64,000 nucleotides of DNA from Streptomyces sp. NBC_00536 (GCF_036346295.1 NZ_CP107819.1:7688001-7752000), one strand, 5' to 3'; positions 43,863 to 52,021 are shown, counted from the stretch's first letter. Numbers and translations are program-made. Notes: generated by a model not told the origin, from the letters alone.

Positions 43863-45680
43863 CTACTCGTCGGTCAGCGTCGGGGCGTCGGTCGTCGGCT
43901 GGCAGCCGCCGAGGGCGAGCGCCGTGCCCACCAGCCCGATGTGACTGAAGGCCTGCGGGAAGTTGCCGAGCTGACGCCCCCCGACCGGGTCGTACTCCTC
44001 GGCCAGCAGCCCCACGTCGTTGCGCAACTCCAGCAGCCGCTCGAACAGTTCGCGCGCCTCCTTCTCCCGCCCCGTCATGAGCAGCGCGTCCGCCAGCCAG
44101 AAGGAGCAGGCCAGGAAGGTCCCTTCGGCCCCGGGCAGCCCGTCCACGGAGGGGCCCTCGGCCGAGTAGCGGCGTACGAGCCCCCCGTGGCCGAGTTCCG
44201 CGCGGACCGCGTCGACCGTACCGATGACCCGCGGATCGTCCGGCGGCAGGAACCCGACCCGGGGGATCAGCAGGGTCGCCGCGTCGAGTTCCACGGAGCC
44301 GTACGACTGGGTGAAGGTGCCCCGCACCGGGTCGAAGCCCTTCTCGCACACATCGCGGTGGACCTCCTCGCGCATCGTGCGCCAGCGCTCGATGTTGCCG
44401 TCGAACTCCGGATTCGCTTCCAGGGTGCGCACGGCCCGGTCGGCGGCCACCCATGCCATCACCTTGGAGTGCACGAAGTGACGGCGCGGGCCGCGCACCT
44501 CCCACAGGCCCTCGTCGGGCCGGTGCCAGTTGTCCGCCACGAACCGCAGCAGGGCCACATTGATCTGCCAGGCGTGCGACTCCGCGACCAGCCCCGAGGC
44601 GCGGGCCAGATAGAGGGCGTCGATGACCTCCCCGTACACGTCGAGCTGGAGCTGGTCGACCGCCGCGTTGCCGACCCGGACCGGCGCGGAGGACTCGTAC
44701 CCGGCCAGCCACGGCAGCTCCGTCTCGGGGATCCGCCGCTCGCCCGCGATCCCGTACATGATCTGCAGATCGGCCGGATCGCCCGCGACCGCGCGCAGCA
44801 GCCACCTGCGCCAGGCCCGGGCTTCGTCGAGGAATCCGGTCTGGAGCAGCGATCCGAGGGTGAGGGTCGCGTCGCGCAGCCAGCAGTAACGGTAATCCCA
44901 GTTCCGTACGCCGCCGATCTCCTCCGGGAGCGAGGTCGTGGGCGCGGCCACGATCCCGCCGGTGGGCGCGTAGGTCAGTGCCTTGAGCGTGATCAGCGAG
45001 CGCATGACGGCCTCGCGGTACGGGCCCTCGTACCGGCACTGGGCGGACCAGGCCCGCCAGTCCTCCAGGCTGTGCTCCAGCGCCTCGTAGGGGTCGACGA
45101 GGTCCGGGCGCGGCTCGTGCGAGGGGTGCCAGGTCAGGACGAAGGCCACCCGTTCGCCCGCTTCCACGGTGAACTCCGAGCGGGTGCTCTTGTCCTCGCC
45201 CCAGGTCTCCACGGGCGGGTCGCTGCGCAGCCAGGTCGAGTCGGGTCCGGCGACGGCGACGCGGTGGCCCTCGCTGCGCCGCACCCAGGGCACGACGGCC
45301 CCGTAGTCGAACCGCAGCCGGATCGTGGCCGCCATGGGCACCGCACCGGAGACCCCCTCGATGATGCGCACGACATCGGGGGCGACATCGCGCTGCGGCA
45401 TGAAGTCGGTGACCTTGACCGTGCCCTCGTCGGTCTCCCAGACCGATTCGAGCACGAGCGAGTCGCCCACGTAGCCGCGCCGGGTGCAGCCCGTTCCCGC
45501 CGGGGCCGCGGCCGGGGCGATCCGCCAGTGGCCGTTCTCCTCGTCGCCCAGGAGCGCCGCGAAGCAGGCGCCCGAGTCGAAACGGGGCAGGCACAGCCAG
45601 TCGATGGATCCGTCCCGGCCCACCAGGGCGGTGGTCATCAGATCGCCGATCAGCGCGTAGTCCTCGATGCGTTGGTTCAC
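43863..45680 (-). CDS. GH15 family hydrolase (trehalase/glucoamylase-like)
   Basis: A 605-residue intracellular GH15 protein. It starts RIEDYALIGDLMTTALVGRD and GSIDWLCLPRFDSGACFAAL, the standard opening of the actinobacterial trehalase-like group, with a beta-sandwich N-domain followed by an (alpha/alpha)6 barrel (NWDYRYCWLRDATLTLGSLL, then FLACSFWLADALLMTGREKE). Catalytic acids are expected at RDATL and in the late SFWLAD region. It hydrolyses trehalose or a glucose oligomer; the substrate is not decided by sequence. GTG 45680 was chosen because GGGGGAA lies upstream. Confidence 0.85.
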   Translation of the reverse strand: MNQRIEDYALIGDLMTTALVGRDGSIDWLCLPRFDSGACFAALLGDEENGHWRIAPAAAPAGTGCTRRGYVGDSLVLESVWETDEGTVKVTDFMPQRDVAPDVVRIIEGVSGAVPMAATIRLRFDYGAVVPWVRRSEGHRVAVAGPDSTWLRSDPPVETWGEDKSTRSEFTVEAGERVAFVLTWHPSHEPRPDLVDPYEALEHSLEDWRAWSAQCRYEGPYREAVMRSLITLKALTYAPTGGIVAAPTTSLPEEIGGVRNWDYRYCWLRDATLTLGSLLQTGFLDEARAWRRWLLRAVAGDPADLQIMYGIAGERRIPETELPWLAGYESSAPVRVGNAAVDQLQLDVYGEVIDALYLARASGLVAESHAWQINVALLRFVADNWHRPDEGLWEVRGPRRHFVHSKVMAWVAADRAVRTLEANPEFDGNIERWRTMREEVHRDVCEKGFDPVRGTFTQSYGSVELDAATLLIPRVGFLPPDDPRVIGTVDAVRAELGHGGLVRRYSAEGPSVDGLPGAEGTFLACSFWLADALLMTGREKEARELFERLLELRNDVGLLAEEYDPVGGRQLGNFPQAFSHIGLVGTALALGGCQPTTDAPTLTDE

Positions 45681-45709
45681 GCGATTCGTGTTCCCCCGCG
45701 GTCCACGGG

Positions 45710-46252
45710 CTAAGCGGGCCGACCGGGGGTGAGGTCCACCCGGGCCGTGACGGCGTCCGGCCCGTGGACGAGGGCGACGCCCAGGGCGGTGATCAGGCGG
45801 TGGACGGGGGTGTTGTCCGGGCGCGTGCTGATGAGCACCGCCTCGAAGCCGTCGGCCCGTGCGCGGTCGAGGAGCTGCCGCAGCACGGCCCCGCCCACCC
45901 CGGCCCCCCGGTGCCCGCGCCCGATCCAGACCCCCGCCTCGGCCGTCCGCCCCGCCTCGACGGTCCGCCCCGACGCGGCCGCCGGGCCGGCCGGTGCCGC
46001 GGCCGGGCACAGCCGGGCGGCCCCGGCCACCTCCGGTCCCACGAGGACGGCGAAGGTGGCCTCCACCGGCTCGGCGGACAGCGACCGGGAGCGGTGGAAG
46101 CGGAGGAACGCCTCCCGGGCCCCGGCGGTCCACCCGGTGGATCCCGGCACCGGAGGCATCACCTCCCGCGGATCGGCGTCCGCCACCGCGGTGCGCAGCA
46201 GCGCGTCGAGCAGGTCGGGGTCGAGGGGTCGCAGGGTGACGTCGGTGCGCAT
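45710..46252 (-). CDS. GNAT family N-acetyltransferase
   Basis: A 180-residue GNAT protein. The acetyl-CoA loop is VWIGRGHRGAGVGGAVLRQL, preceded by EATFAVLVGPEVAGAARLCP and followed by EAVLISTRPDNTPVHRLITA. An Ala/Pro-rich insert (residues about 85-105) interrupts the sheet. It lies 29 bp upstream of the GH15 gene on the same strand. Substrate unknown. Confidence 0.85.
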   Translation of the reverse strand: MRTDVTLRPLDPDLLDALLRTAVADADPREVMPPVPGSTGWTAGAREAFLRFHRSRSLSAEPVEATFAVLVGPEVAGAARLCPAAAPAGPAAASGRTVEAGRTAEAGVWIGRGHRGAGVGGAVLRQLLDRARADGFEAVLISTRPDNTPVHRLITALGVALVHGPDAVTARVDLTPGRPA

Positions 46253-46300
46253 CCGCGCATTGTGCCCGGGCGGCCGGGCCCGGGGCGCGGGGTTTTCGGT

Positions 46301-46334
46301 GGTGAGCGGGTGCCGAGGGTCAGCGGGTGCCGAG
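46301..46334. repeat. 17-bp tandem repeat over the radical-oxidase stop
   Basis: GGTGAGCGGGTGCCGAG (46301-46317) is followed directly by GGTCAGCGGGTGCCGAG (46318-46334), which holds the true stop (TCA, 46320-46322, for the leftward gene). The unit is 17 bp, so the extra copy is out of frame. Confidence 0.85.
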
Positions 46335-48149
46335 CTTGATCCAGCGCGCGGTGCTGGGGACGCCCTGGGCGTTCAGGAGGAACAGCATGTAGTAGCCGGG
46401 CGGGGCGTCGGCGGCGCTGGGGGGCGTGCGCAGGCCGACCGAGTCGCCCCGGGCGCCGGTGAGGCGCAGTTCCAGGTGGCGCTGGCTGGTGTTCACCGCG
46501 TGGGTGACGGTCGTCGGGGCGAGCAGCACGGCGCGCGCCACCTCGTCCGGCGTCGAGGTCGAGGCCCGGAACTCCGTGTCGTAGCCGAGGTCGCCGCCGG
46601 GCACCCGGTCGAGGGCGGGCCGCGCGCCGCGGTGCAGGTAGGCGGGCTCGTACAGCTCGATGCTGCCGTCCATGCCGTCGCGGATGTCCGGGTCGTTGGC
46701 GATCTGCTGGAGCTCGTCCCCGGTCACCATGACCCGCCCGTCCGGCATCACCAGGGCGTTGGAGTGGTAGCCGCGGGGCAGCCGCTGGGCCGGTCCCAGG
46801 CGCCAGCGCCCGTCCGCGCCGCGGATCTCGGTCTGCCGGTACTTCAGGTCGGCCTCCGGATTGAAGGGGCCGTGGCCGTAATCCCGGGTGTCCAGGGCTC
46901 CGTTGACCGTGAGCAGGGTGGCATCGGGGAGGATCAGGGTGTCGTCCTGGGTCCGGCCGAAGGCGCGGGGCTCCTCGGTGGTCCACGTGCCGCCCGCGAG
47001 CCGGTAGGTGTTCGGGTCGTGCGGGTCCCCGCCGAGCACGAGGACCGCGTCGGGGCCGCGGAACCCGGCCGGCAGCGGCACGGCCGAGCCGTATCCCCGG
47101 AAGTCGGCGGGCCGCCGGGCCAGGTCGCTCCGGGTCTCCTTGACCGGGTCGAAGAGCCACTGCTGGTCCGCGTCGCGCCCGAGCCCGTAGATCATGCCGT
47201 CCCGCAGCGAGAAGAGGTGCGGGTAGTCGTTGCGGAAGGGCGCGTCGGCCCCGAAGCGTTCCACCGGGAGGTTCACGGGGATGTCGTACGTCCGCCAGGG
47301 CACGGGACGCGAACGCGCGGGGAAGCGCTCCACGACCGGGGTGGGCGTGCCCGTACCGCGTTCGGACTGGCCCGACATGACGTACTGGCGTCCGTCCGCG
47401 CCGGTCACCACCGAGGGGTACCAGCGGCCCACGGACATGTCGCGGTTGCGGAACCAGGTCTCGGTCCAGGGGTCGAAGACGAAGGACAGTTTGGCGCCGG
47501 TACCGCCCTTGCCGCCGACGTTGCCGCCGAACACGGCGACCATGCCGTTCGGCAGGAAGGCGTGCCCGGCGCAGAAGAAGGGGGCGGGCCGGGGCACGTA
47601 CAGACCGTCGGGCATCAGCACGGTCGGCGGCCGGACCTCCTTGAAGGCGCGGGACCCGGTGCCCTTGGCCGGGTCCCAGAGGTAGGCGCGCCCGGCGTTC
47701 GTACGGCCGATCCGGTCGGTGGGGCCGGTCTCCTTGGTGGGGTCGGTGCCCACGCGCTCGAAGGAGAAGAGGAGCACCTTGCCCGTCGGAAGCTGGGCGA
47801 TGTGGACCCCGAAGTCGGGGGAGGGGAAGTACTCCGTGAACTGGCCCGACACGGCGGGGCTCAAGGCGGCGTTCGCCGCCAGCTGGGAGGTCCGCAGGGC
47901 GTCGAGGCTCGCGGTGCGCCTGGCCTGCGGGTACGCGGCGGCGCCGGTGCCCCCGGTGGCCTGCCGCATCCGGGCGTGCTCCCGGGCGTGGTCCTCGCCG
48001 AGCACGGCGGCCTCGCCGGGGTCGGGGGCGGGGGGAGCGGCCGAGGCGGGGGCGGGGGCCAGGGCGGCGAGGGAGGAGAGGGTGGAGAGGATCACGCAGG
48101 CGGACAGGACGGCGGACCGTACGGCGGCGGACCGGTGTGCGCGGGGCAT
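46320..48149 (-). CDS. secreted galactose-oxidase-like copper radical oxidase (DUF1929)
   Basis: A 609-residue exported protein. Signal peptide (AVRSAVLSACVILSTLSSLA) is followed by a kelch beta-propeller and a C-terminal DUF1929 domain. Copper-radical residues are all visible: Cys in PFFCAGHAFLPNG, Tyr in VGRWYPSVVTG, Tyr-His in LPRGYHSNALVMPDG and His in TVTHAVNTSQRHLEL. It resembles Streptomyces GlxA, which oxidises glycan alcohols and helps hyphal tip glycan deposition. The usual cslA partner is absent from this window. ATG 48149 follows AGGAG. Confidence 0.88.
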   Translation of the reverse strand: MPRAHRSAAVRSAVLSACVILSTLSSLAALAPAPASAAPPAPDPGEAAVLGEDHAREHARMRQATGGTGAAAYPQARRTASLDALRTSQLAANAALSPAVSGQFTEYFPSPDFGVHIAQLPTGKVLLFSFERVGTDPTKETGPTDRIGRTNAGRAYLWDPAKGTGSRAFKEVRPPTVLMPDGLYVPRPAPFFCAGHAFLPNGMVAVFGGNVGGKGGTGAKLSFVFDPWTETWFRNRDMSVGRWYPSVVTGADGRQYVMSGQSERGTGTPTPVVERFPARSRPVPWRTYDIPVNLPVERFGADAPFRNDYPHLFSLRDGMIYGLGRDADQQWLFDPVKETRSDLARRPADFRGYGSAVPLPAGFRGPDAVLVLGGDPHDPNTYRLAGGTWTTEEPRAFGRTQDDTLILPDATLLTVNGALDTRDYGHGPFNPEADLKYRQTEIRGADGRWRLGPAQRLPRGYHSNALVMPDGRVMVTGDELQQIANDPDIRDGMDGSIELYEPAYLHRGARPALDRVPGGDLGYDTEFRASTSTPDEVARAVLLAPTTVTHAVNTSQRHLELRLTGARGDSVGLRTPPSAADAPPGYYMLFLLNAQGVPSTARWIKLGTR

Positions 48150-48200
48150 GGGGCTCCTGGACACGAGAGGGGACGCCACCGGGTGATCTCCCGCACCCTC

Positions 48201-48217
48201 GGGCCGAATCGCGGCCC
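48201..48217. other. short inverted repeat upstream of the radical oxidase gene
   Basis: GGGCCG and CGGCCC flank a 5-nt spacer, near a - strand TACTAT that could be a -10 box for the oxidase gene. Confidence 0.4.
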
Positions 48218-48267
48218 ATAGTAGGAGGAAAGGAACAATTTGGTGGGCGTGCCGCGCACGCGACGGG

Positions 48268-48351
48268 GTCCGTGTCCGTGCCGGTGCCGGTGCCGGTGCC
48301 GGGGCCGGTGTCCGCGTCCGTGCCAGCGTCCGTGTCCGCGCCTGTGTCCGT
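48268..48351. repeat. 14-unit hexamer tandem repeat (GTCCGT/GCCGGT variants)
   Basis: Fourteen successive 6-bp units, mainly GTCCGT, GCCGGT, GTCCGC and GCCTGT, lie between the radical oxidase gene and the ABM gene. They read Val-Pro/Val-Ser dipeptides on one + frame and Thr-Gly/Thr-Asp on the - strand. It ends 8 bp before the ABM gene stop and is variable in sequence, as expected for a slippage-prone minisatellite. Confidence 0.85.
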
Positions 48352-48359
48352 CCAGGCCG

Positions 48360-48665
48360 TCAGCTCGGTTCGGCGGTCACGTGGACCTTGACCTCGAACA
48401 GCGCGAGTCCGGGGTCGGCGCCGACCTCGCGGAAGAGCCGGGGCGCCGACGGCCCCTCCGGGGCGGCGCGCACGGCCTCCAGTGCGGCACGGTCCCGCCA
48501 CAGCGTCTGGATGCGCCAAAGTCCGTCCGCTCCACCGAGCAGCTCGCTCCGCACCAGCCCGTCGGGGAGGGGGCCGGCGACGAGCTCACGGTAGGCGGCG
48601 ACGAGGTCGGCTTCGCGCTCGGCCGCGACGACGGCGCTGACTTCGCTCAATATCCGTCCGCTCAT
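48360..48665 (-). CDS. antibiotic biosynthesis monooxygenase (ABM) domain protein
   Basis: A 101-residue ABM-type ferredoxin-like protein: LSEVSAVVAAEREADLVAAY, RSELLGGADGLWRIQTLWRD, and a C-terminal DPGLALFEVKVHVTAEPS. Family members are cofactor-independent oxygenases or dimeric regulatory proteins. Start chosen at ATG 48665; an ATG at 48674 lies too close to the AGGAG. It shares no overlap with neighbours. Substrate not predictable. Confidence 0.75.
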   Translation of the reverse strand: MSGRILSEVSAVVAAEREADLVAAYRELVAGPLPDGLVRSELLGGADGLWRIQTLWRDRAALEAVRAAPEGPSAPRLFREVGADPGLALFEVKVHVTAEPS

Positions 48666-48829
48666 GATCCTCATCTCCTCTGCTTCCACGCTACGCGGCG
48701 GGGTCCCGGGCTGCCCGCGCACCACTGCCGGCCGTCCGGTGGGTGAGATGGCCGTCTCGATCTGGCCGAGTCCCGGGACGATCCCGCCAATACCCGCCGG
48801 TAGTCGGCCGGGTGCCGGGGGTGCCGGAT

Positions 48830-48835
48830 TAGCGT
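48830..48835 (+). promoter_or_regulatory. -10 box of a leaderless promoter
   Basis: TAGCGT ends 6 nt before ATG 48842 and no ribosome site is present, so the carbonic anhydrase message is probably leaderless. Confidence 0.55.
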
Positions 48836-48841
48836 CCCGCC

Positions 48842-49633
48842 ATGTATTCGAACAGACGGGCGTCCACCCCCGTCCTCCCCGTCCCCGCCCCTGTCGCCCC
48901 CGCCGCCGTCGTCCCCGCCCCGGCCCACGCGCCGCCGAGCCGCCGCGCCCTGCTGCGCACCGCGGTCGCCGGAACGGCCGCCGCCGGATCCGTCCTCGCC
49001 CTCGGCTCCGCCTTCCCCGCCTCCGCCGCCCCGGTGGCCGAGAGCCGCCCCGCCACCCCGCAGGAGGCGCTGCGCCGCCTGGCGGCGGGCAACCGGCGCT
49101 GGGCGGCGTACCGCCAGGAACACCCGCACGAGACGCCGTCCGTACGGCTCCAGCTGGTCCAGGGCCAGCACCCCTTCGCCGTCGTGCTCGGCTGCGTGGA
49201 CTCCCGGGTCCCTCCGGAGCTGGTCTTCGACCAGGGCCTCGGCGATCTGCTGACCGTCCGCACGGCGGGCGAGGTACTGGACGAGGCGGTGCTCGGCAGC
49301 ATCGCCTACGGGGTCCTCGAACTGGACGTCCCGCTGGTGCTGGTGCTGGGCCACCAGTCGTGCGGAGCCGTCGGCGCCGCCGTGCACGCGGACGAGAGCG
49401 GCGAGCCGCTGCCCGCGCACATCCAGTACCTGGCCGAGCAGATCCGGCCCGCCATCGACCGCACCCAGCACGGCGACGCCCGCGTCAGCGCGACCATCGA
49501 CGCCCACGCCCGGCGCACGCGGCAGCGGCTCGCGGCGGAACCCGACCTGGCGCGGCGCATAGCCACCGGCAGGCTGGCCGTGGTCTCCGCGCGCTACGAG
49601 CTGCGCGACCAGAGAGTGCGCACCCTGTCCTGA
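48842..49633 (+). CDS. exported beta-carbonic anhydrase (Tat-type signal)
   Basis: A 263-residue beta-class carbonic anhydrase with an N-terminal Ala/Pro stretch and a Tat-like signal (PPSRRALLRTAVAGTAAAGS), followed by VLALGSAFPASA. Zn ligands are in VVLGCVDSRVPPELVF (Cys, Asp, Arg) and VLVLGHQSCGAVGAAV (His, Cys). It hydrates CO2 outside the membrane and is the second beta-type enzyme here besides cynT. Its stop sits in a 12-bp tandem repeat. Confidence 0.88.
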   Translation: MYSNRRASTPVLPVPAPVAPAAVVPAPAHAPPSRRALLRTAVAGTAAAGSVLALGSAFPASAAPVAESRPATPQEALRRLAAGNRRWAAYRQEHPHETPSVRLQLVQGQHPFAVVLGCVDSRVPPELVFDQGLGDLLTVRTAGEVLDEAVLGSIAYGVLELDVPLVLVLGHQSCGAVGAAVHADESGEPLPAHIQYLAEQIRPAIDRTQHGDARVSATIDAHARRTRQRLAAEPDLARRIATGRLAVVSARYELRDQRVRTLS

Positions 49634-49659
49634 CGCCTGTCCTGACGCCTGTCCTGACC
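49624..49659. repeat. three 12-bp tandem repeats spanning the carbonic anhydrase stop
   Basis: CCTGTCCTGACG at 49624 and 49636, then CCTGTCCTGACC at 49648. The true TGA is at 49631-49633; the 12-bp unit yields two more in-frame TGA codons. Confidence 0.9.
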
Positions 49660-49750
49660 GCCGCCGCCCGGCGCCGCGGGGGATCCGTCCCCGGCGCCGG
49701 GCGGCACCCCCCGCGCCGCTCACGCGGGATTCCGGCCGCTCCACCGCACG

Positions 49751-49837
49751 TACACTCGGCGCATGGGTCGTACTCGCACACGCGTCAAGGGGAAGTGCCC
49801 GCACCGGGCCGCCTTCGCGCTGCACGGCCACGGCTAG
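49751..49837 (+). CDS. possible 24-residue leaderless small ORF
   Basis: TACACT (49751-49756) precedes ATG 49763 by 6 nt, the geometry of a leaderless start. The frame of 24 codons (MGRTRTRVKGKCPHRAAFAL, then HGHG) ends TAG at 49835-49837. It is basic and Cys/His-containing. Too short for codon statistics; it might be a leader peptide or chance. Confidence 0.35.
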   Translation, partial: YTRRMGRTRTRVKGKCPHRAAFALHGHG

Positions 49838-49869
49838 CGATCTTCCGCAGCCGCTCCGCCCCGCGCTCC

Positions 49870-49925
49870 GAGCCGCGCGCATCGAACCGCGCGCACTGAC
49901 CCGCGCGCACCGCCCCGCGCCCCGT
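49870..49925. repeat. 14-bp tandem repeat, about 3.5 copies
   Basis: GAGCCGCGCGCATC, GAACCGCGCGCACT and GACCCGCGCGCACC run end to end from 49870, followed by a decayed fourth copy. It lies in the gap upstream of the MurE-like gene. Confidence 0.8.
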
Positions 49926-50125
49926 CTCCCGGGCCCGTAGCGGTCACCACCACCGGTCATCACCGGTCACCACCGTCCCCACAGCACCCGGAACACCGCG
50001 GGCACCCGCCCGCCGGTCCGGGCCGCGGGCGCGCACTTCTCACCGCAGCCACCGGCGCACCGCCGGAGCTGCCGCCTGGCCGCAGCCGCACGACCGGGCC
50101 GCGCGCCACCTTCGAAGGGACCACC

Positions 50126-51595
50126 ATGAAGCTCAGCGAGCTGTTGGCAGGGCACGACCACGAGGTTCTCCGGGGCGACCCGGAGACGGTGGCGATCACC
50201 GCGGGGCCCACCTTCGACGTCGACCGGGTCACCCCCGGTTCGCTGTTCATCGCCGTTCCCGGCCATGTCGAGGGCGGTCCCGCCGCCGTCGGACCGGCCC
50301 TCGCGCGCGGCGCCGCGGCCGTCCTCGTCGGGGCGGGGGCCCCGCGGGTCCCGGCGCCCGGCGGATGCGTCGTACGGGTGGCGGACACCCGCAAGGCGGC
50401 CGCGGTCGCCGCCTCCCGCTACTTCGGCGAACCGGGGCGGCAGATGGACGTGGTGGCCATCACCGGCACCAACGGCAAGACCTCCGTCTCCTACATGGTC
50501 GAGTCGGTGCTGCGGATCGCCGAGGGCGCGAAGGTGGGGGTTATCGGCACGGCGGGCAGCCGCATCGGCGACGAACTGATCCCGATGCCCCGCTCGGTGC
50601 TGACCACCCCCGAATCGCCCGATCTGCAGTACCTGTTGGGGTGCATGCGCGACCGCGCGGCCACCAGCGCCGTCCTGGAGGCCACCTCGATGGCCCTGCT
50701 GACGCACCGGGTGGACCGTACGTTCATCGACGTCGGGGTGTTCACCAACCTGACCCAGGACCACCTGGACGACCACGGCACGATGGAGAACTACCGCGAC
50801 GCCAAACTCCGCCTGTTCCAGGGGCTGTGCCGGCAGGCCGTGGTCAACGTCGACGACCCGGTGGGCGAGGGCATCCGCAAGCTGATGCCGGACGCGGTGA
50901 CCACGTACGCCCTGGACACGGAGGCCGACTACCGGGCCACCGGTCTGGTGATGGACGCCTCCGGCACCCGGTTCACCCTGTGCCACGACGGGCGGGAGTA
51001 CGCCGCGTCCCTTCCCGTCCCCGGCCGGTTCTCCGTCGCCAACGCGCTGGCCACCCTGGCGGCCTGCCACGTCCTGGGGCACGAGCTGCCCGGGCTGGTG
51101 GCCGCGCTCGCCGTGATGCCGCCGGTGCCCGGCCGGTTCGAGCGGATGCGCACCCCGGGGGGAACCTCCGTGATCGTGGACTACGCGCACTCGCCGGACT
51201 CGCTGGACAAGGTGCTGACCGCCATCCGCGGGTTCGCGCGCGGCCGCGTCATCACGGTCTTCGGCTGCGGCGGGGACCGGGACACCACCAAGCGGGCCGA
51301 GATGGGGCGGATCGCGGGCACCCACTCCGACCTGTGCGTCCTGACCTCGGACAACCCCCGCAACGAGGACCCGGAGCGGATCCTGGACCAGATCGCGCCG
51401 GGCCTCGCGGCGACCGGTACGCCCTTCGAGCGGTTCGCCGACCGCCGGGAGGCCGTGGCCCACGCCCTGTCCGTCGCGGGTCCGCTCGACACCGTCCTGA
51501 TCGCGGGCAAGGGCAGCGAGCCGCACCAGATCATCGGCGACCGGCTGCTCCCCTTCAGTGACATGGCGACGGTCCGCGAACTCGCCGGGCCGTAG
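50126..51595 (+). CDS. MurE-like UDP-MurNAc-tripeptide ligase paralogue
   Basis: A 489-residue Mur ligase. Three domains are visible: N-terminal SLFIAVPGHVEGGPAAVGPA, the ATP-binding core VVAITGTNGKTSVSYMVESV with FTNLTQDHLDDHGTMENY, and the C-terminal VIVDYAHSPDSLDKVL and VFGCGGDRDTTKRAEM. The specificity motif DNPR (LTSDNPRNEDP) matches meso- or LL-diaminopimelate-adding MurE. GKGSEPHQ replaces the common GKGHE. It lies away from any cell-division cluster in this window, so it may be a second, specialised MurE. ATG 50126 follows AAGGGA. Confidence 0.88.
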   Translation: MKLSELLAGHDHEVLRGDPETVAITAGPTFDVDRVTPGSLFIAVPGHVEGGPAAVGPALARGAAAVLVGAGAPRVPAPGGCVVRVADTRKAAAVAASRYFGEPGRQMDVVAITGTNGKTSVSYMVESVLRIAEGAKVGVIGTAGSRIGDELIPMPRSVLTTPESPDLQYLLGCMRDRAATSAVLEATSMALLTHRVDRTFIDVGVFTNLTQDHLDDHGTMENYRDAKLRLFQGLCRQAVVNVDDPVGEGIRKLMPDAVTTYALDTEADYRATGLVMDASGTRFTLCHDGREYAASLPVPGRFSVANALATLAACHVLGHELPGLVAALAVMPPVPGRFERMRTPGGTSVIVDYAHSPDSLDKVLTAIRGFARGRVITVFGCGGDRDTTKRAEMGRIAGTHSDLCVLTSDNPRNEDPERILDQIAPGLAATGTPFERFADRREAVAHALSVAGPLDTVLIAGKGSEPHQIIGDRLLPFSDMATVRELAGP

Positions 51596-51746
51596 GGCCG
51601 CCCCCGCGCCCGGGCGTGTCGCCCGGATGGGTGTGGACGGAGCCGCCCGGCACGACAGGACCACCGGGTGCTCGTAGCGTCGACAGCGTCAGGGGCCGAG
51701 AGACAACCCAGCGGCCCGACACGGTGAACTCTCCTGATGAGAGGCC

Positions 51747-51977
51747 ATGTCGATGCAATCGGACGCGCCGATATCGAGCCTGCTGCGGGTCCACCGCGGC
51801 ACCGCCGAACCCGAGGAACTGGCCGCGATCGCGGTCGTGGTGGCCTGCCTCGTGGGCCGTGCCTCGCACGCCGCCCGGGAAGCCGGCCGCCCCGCCCGGC
51901 CCGCCCGGGCACCCCGCCACCGGCATCCGGGACCGCGGGCCCACGGATGCTGGGCGGGGTGCTGGGCCTGCGGCTGA
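51747..51977 (+). CDS. acyl-CoA carboxylase epsilon subunit (AccE)
   Basis: A 76-residue protein with the epsilon-subunit pattern: LLRVHRGTAEPEELAAIAVV, then a Pro/Arg-rich tail. Epsilon peptides stabilise acyl-CoA carboxylase complexes that make malonyl-CoA or methylmalonyl-CoA. GAGAGG precedes ATG 51747; ATG 51753 is also possible. It is unaccompanied by AccA/AccB subunits but sits next to the whiE cluster, which needs malonyl-CoA, so it may raise supply during sporulation. That link is inference. Confidence 0.75.
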   Translation: MSMQSDAPISSLLRVHRGTAEPEELAAIAVVVACLVGRASHAAREAGRPARPARAPRHRHPGPRAHGCWAGCWACG

Positions 51978-52021
51978 CGGCGGCGGGCCCCGGGTGGCGG
52001 CCGGGCGGGTGCCCCTCCGGC

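Larger units (their letters stand above)
49660..50125. other. 466-bp gap with a tiny leaderless ORF and a 14-bp repeat
   Basis: After the carbonic anhydrase there is no long gene until the MurE-like ligase. The stretch contains a possible 24-codon ORF at 49763 and a 14-bp tandem repeat at 49870, each listed separately, then GC-rich sequence with ACCGGTCA words near 49951-49968. Confidence 0.5.

Noticed and set aside
48240..48746. + strand frame with Cys-Pro-Arg repeats
   Set aside because: It runs antisense through the ABM gene and past its start. The Cys-Pro pattern comes from the hexamer array, so only the ribosome-like site is noted.
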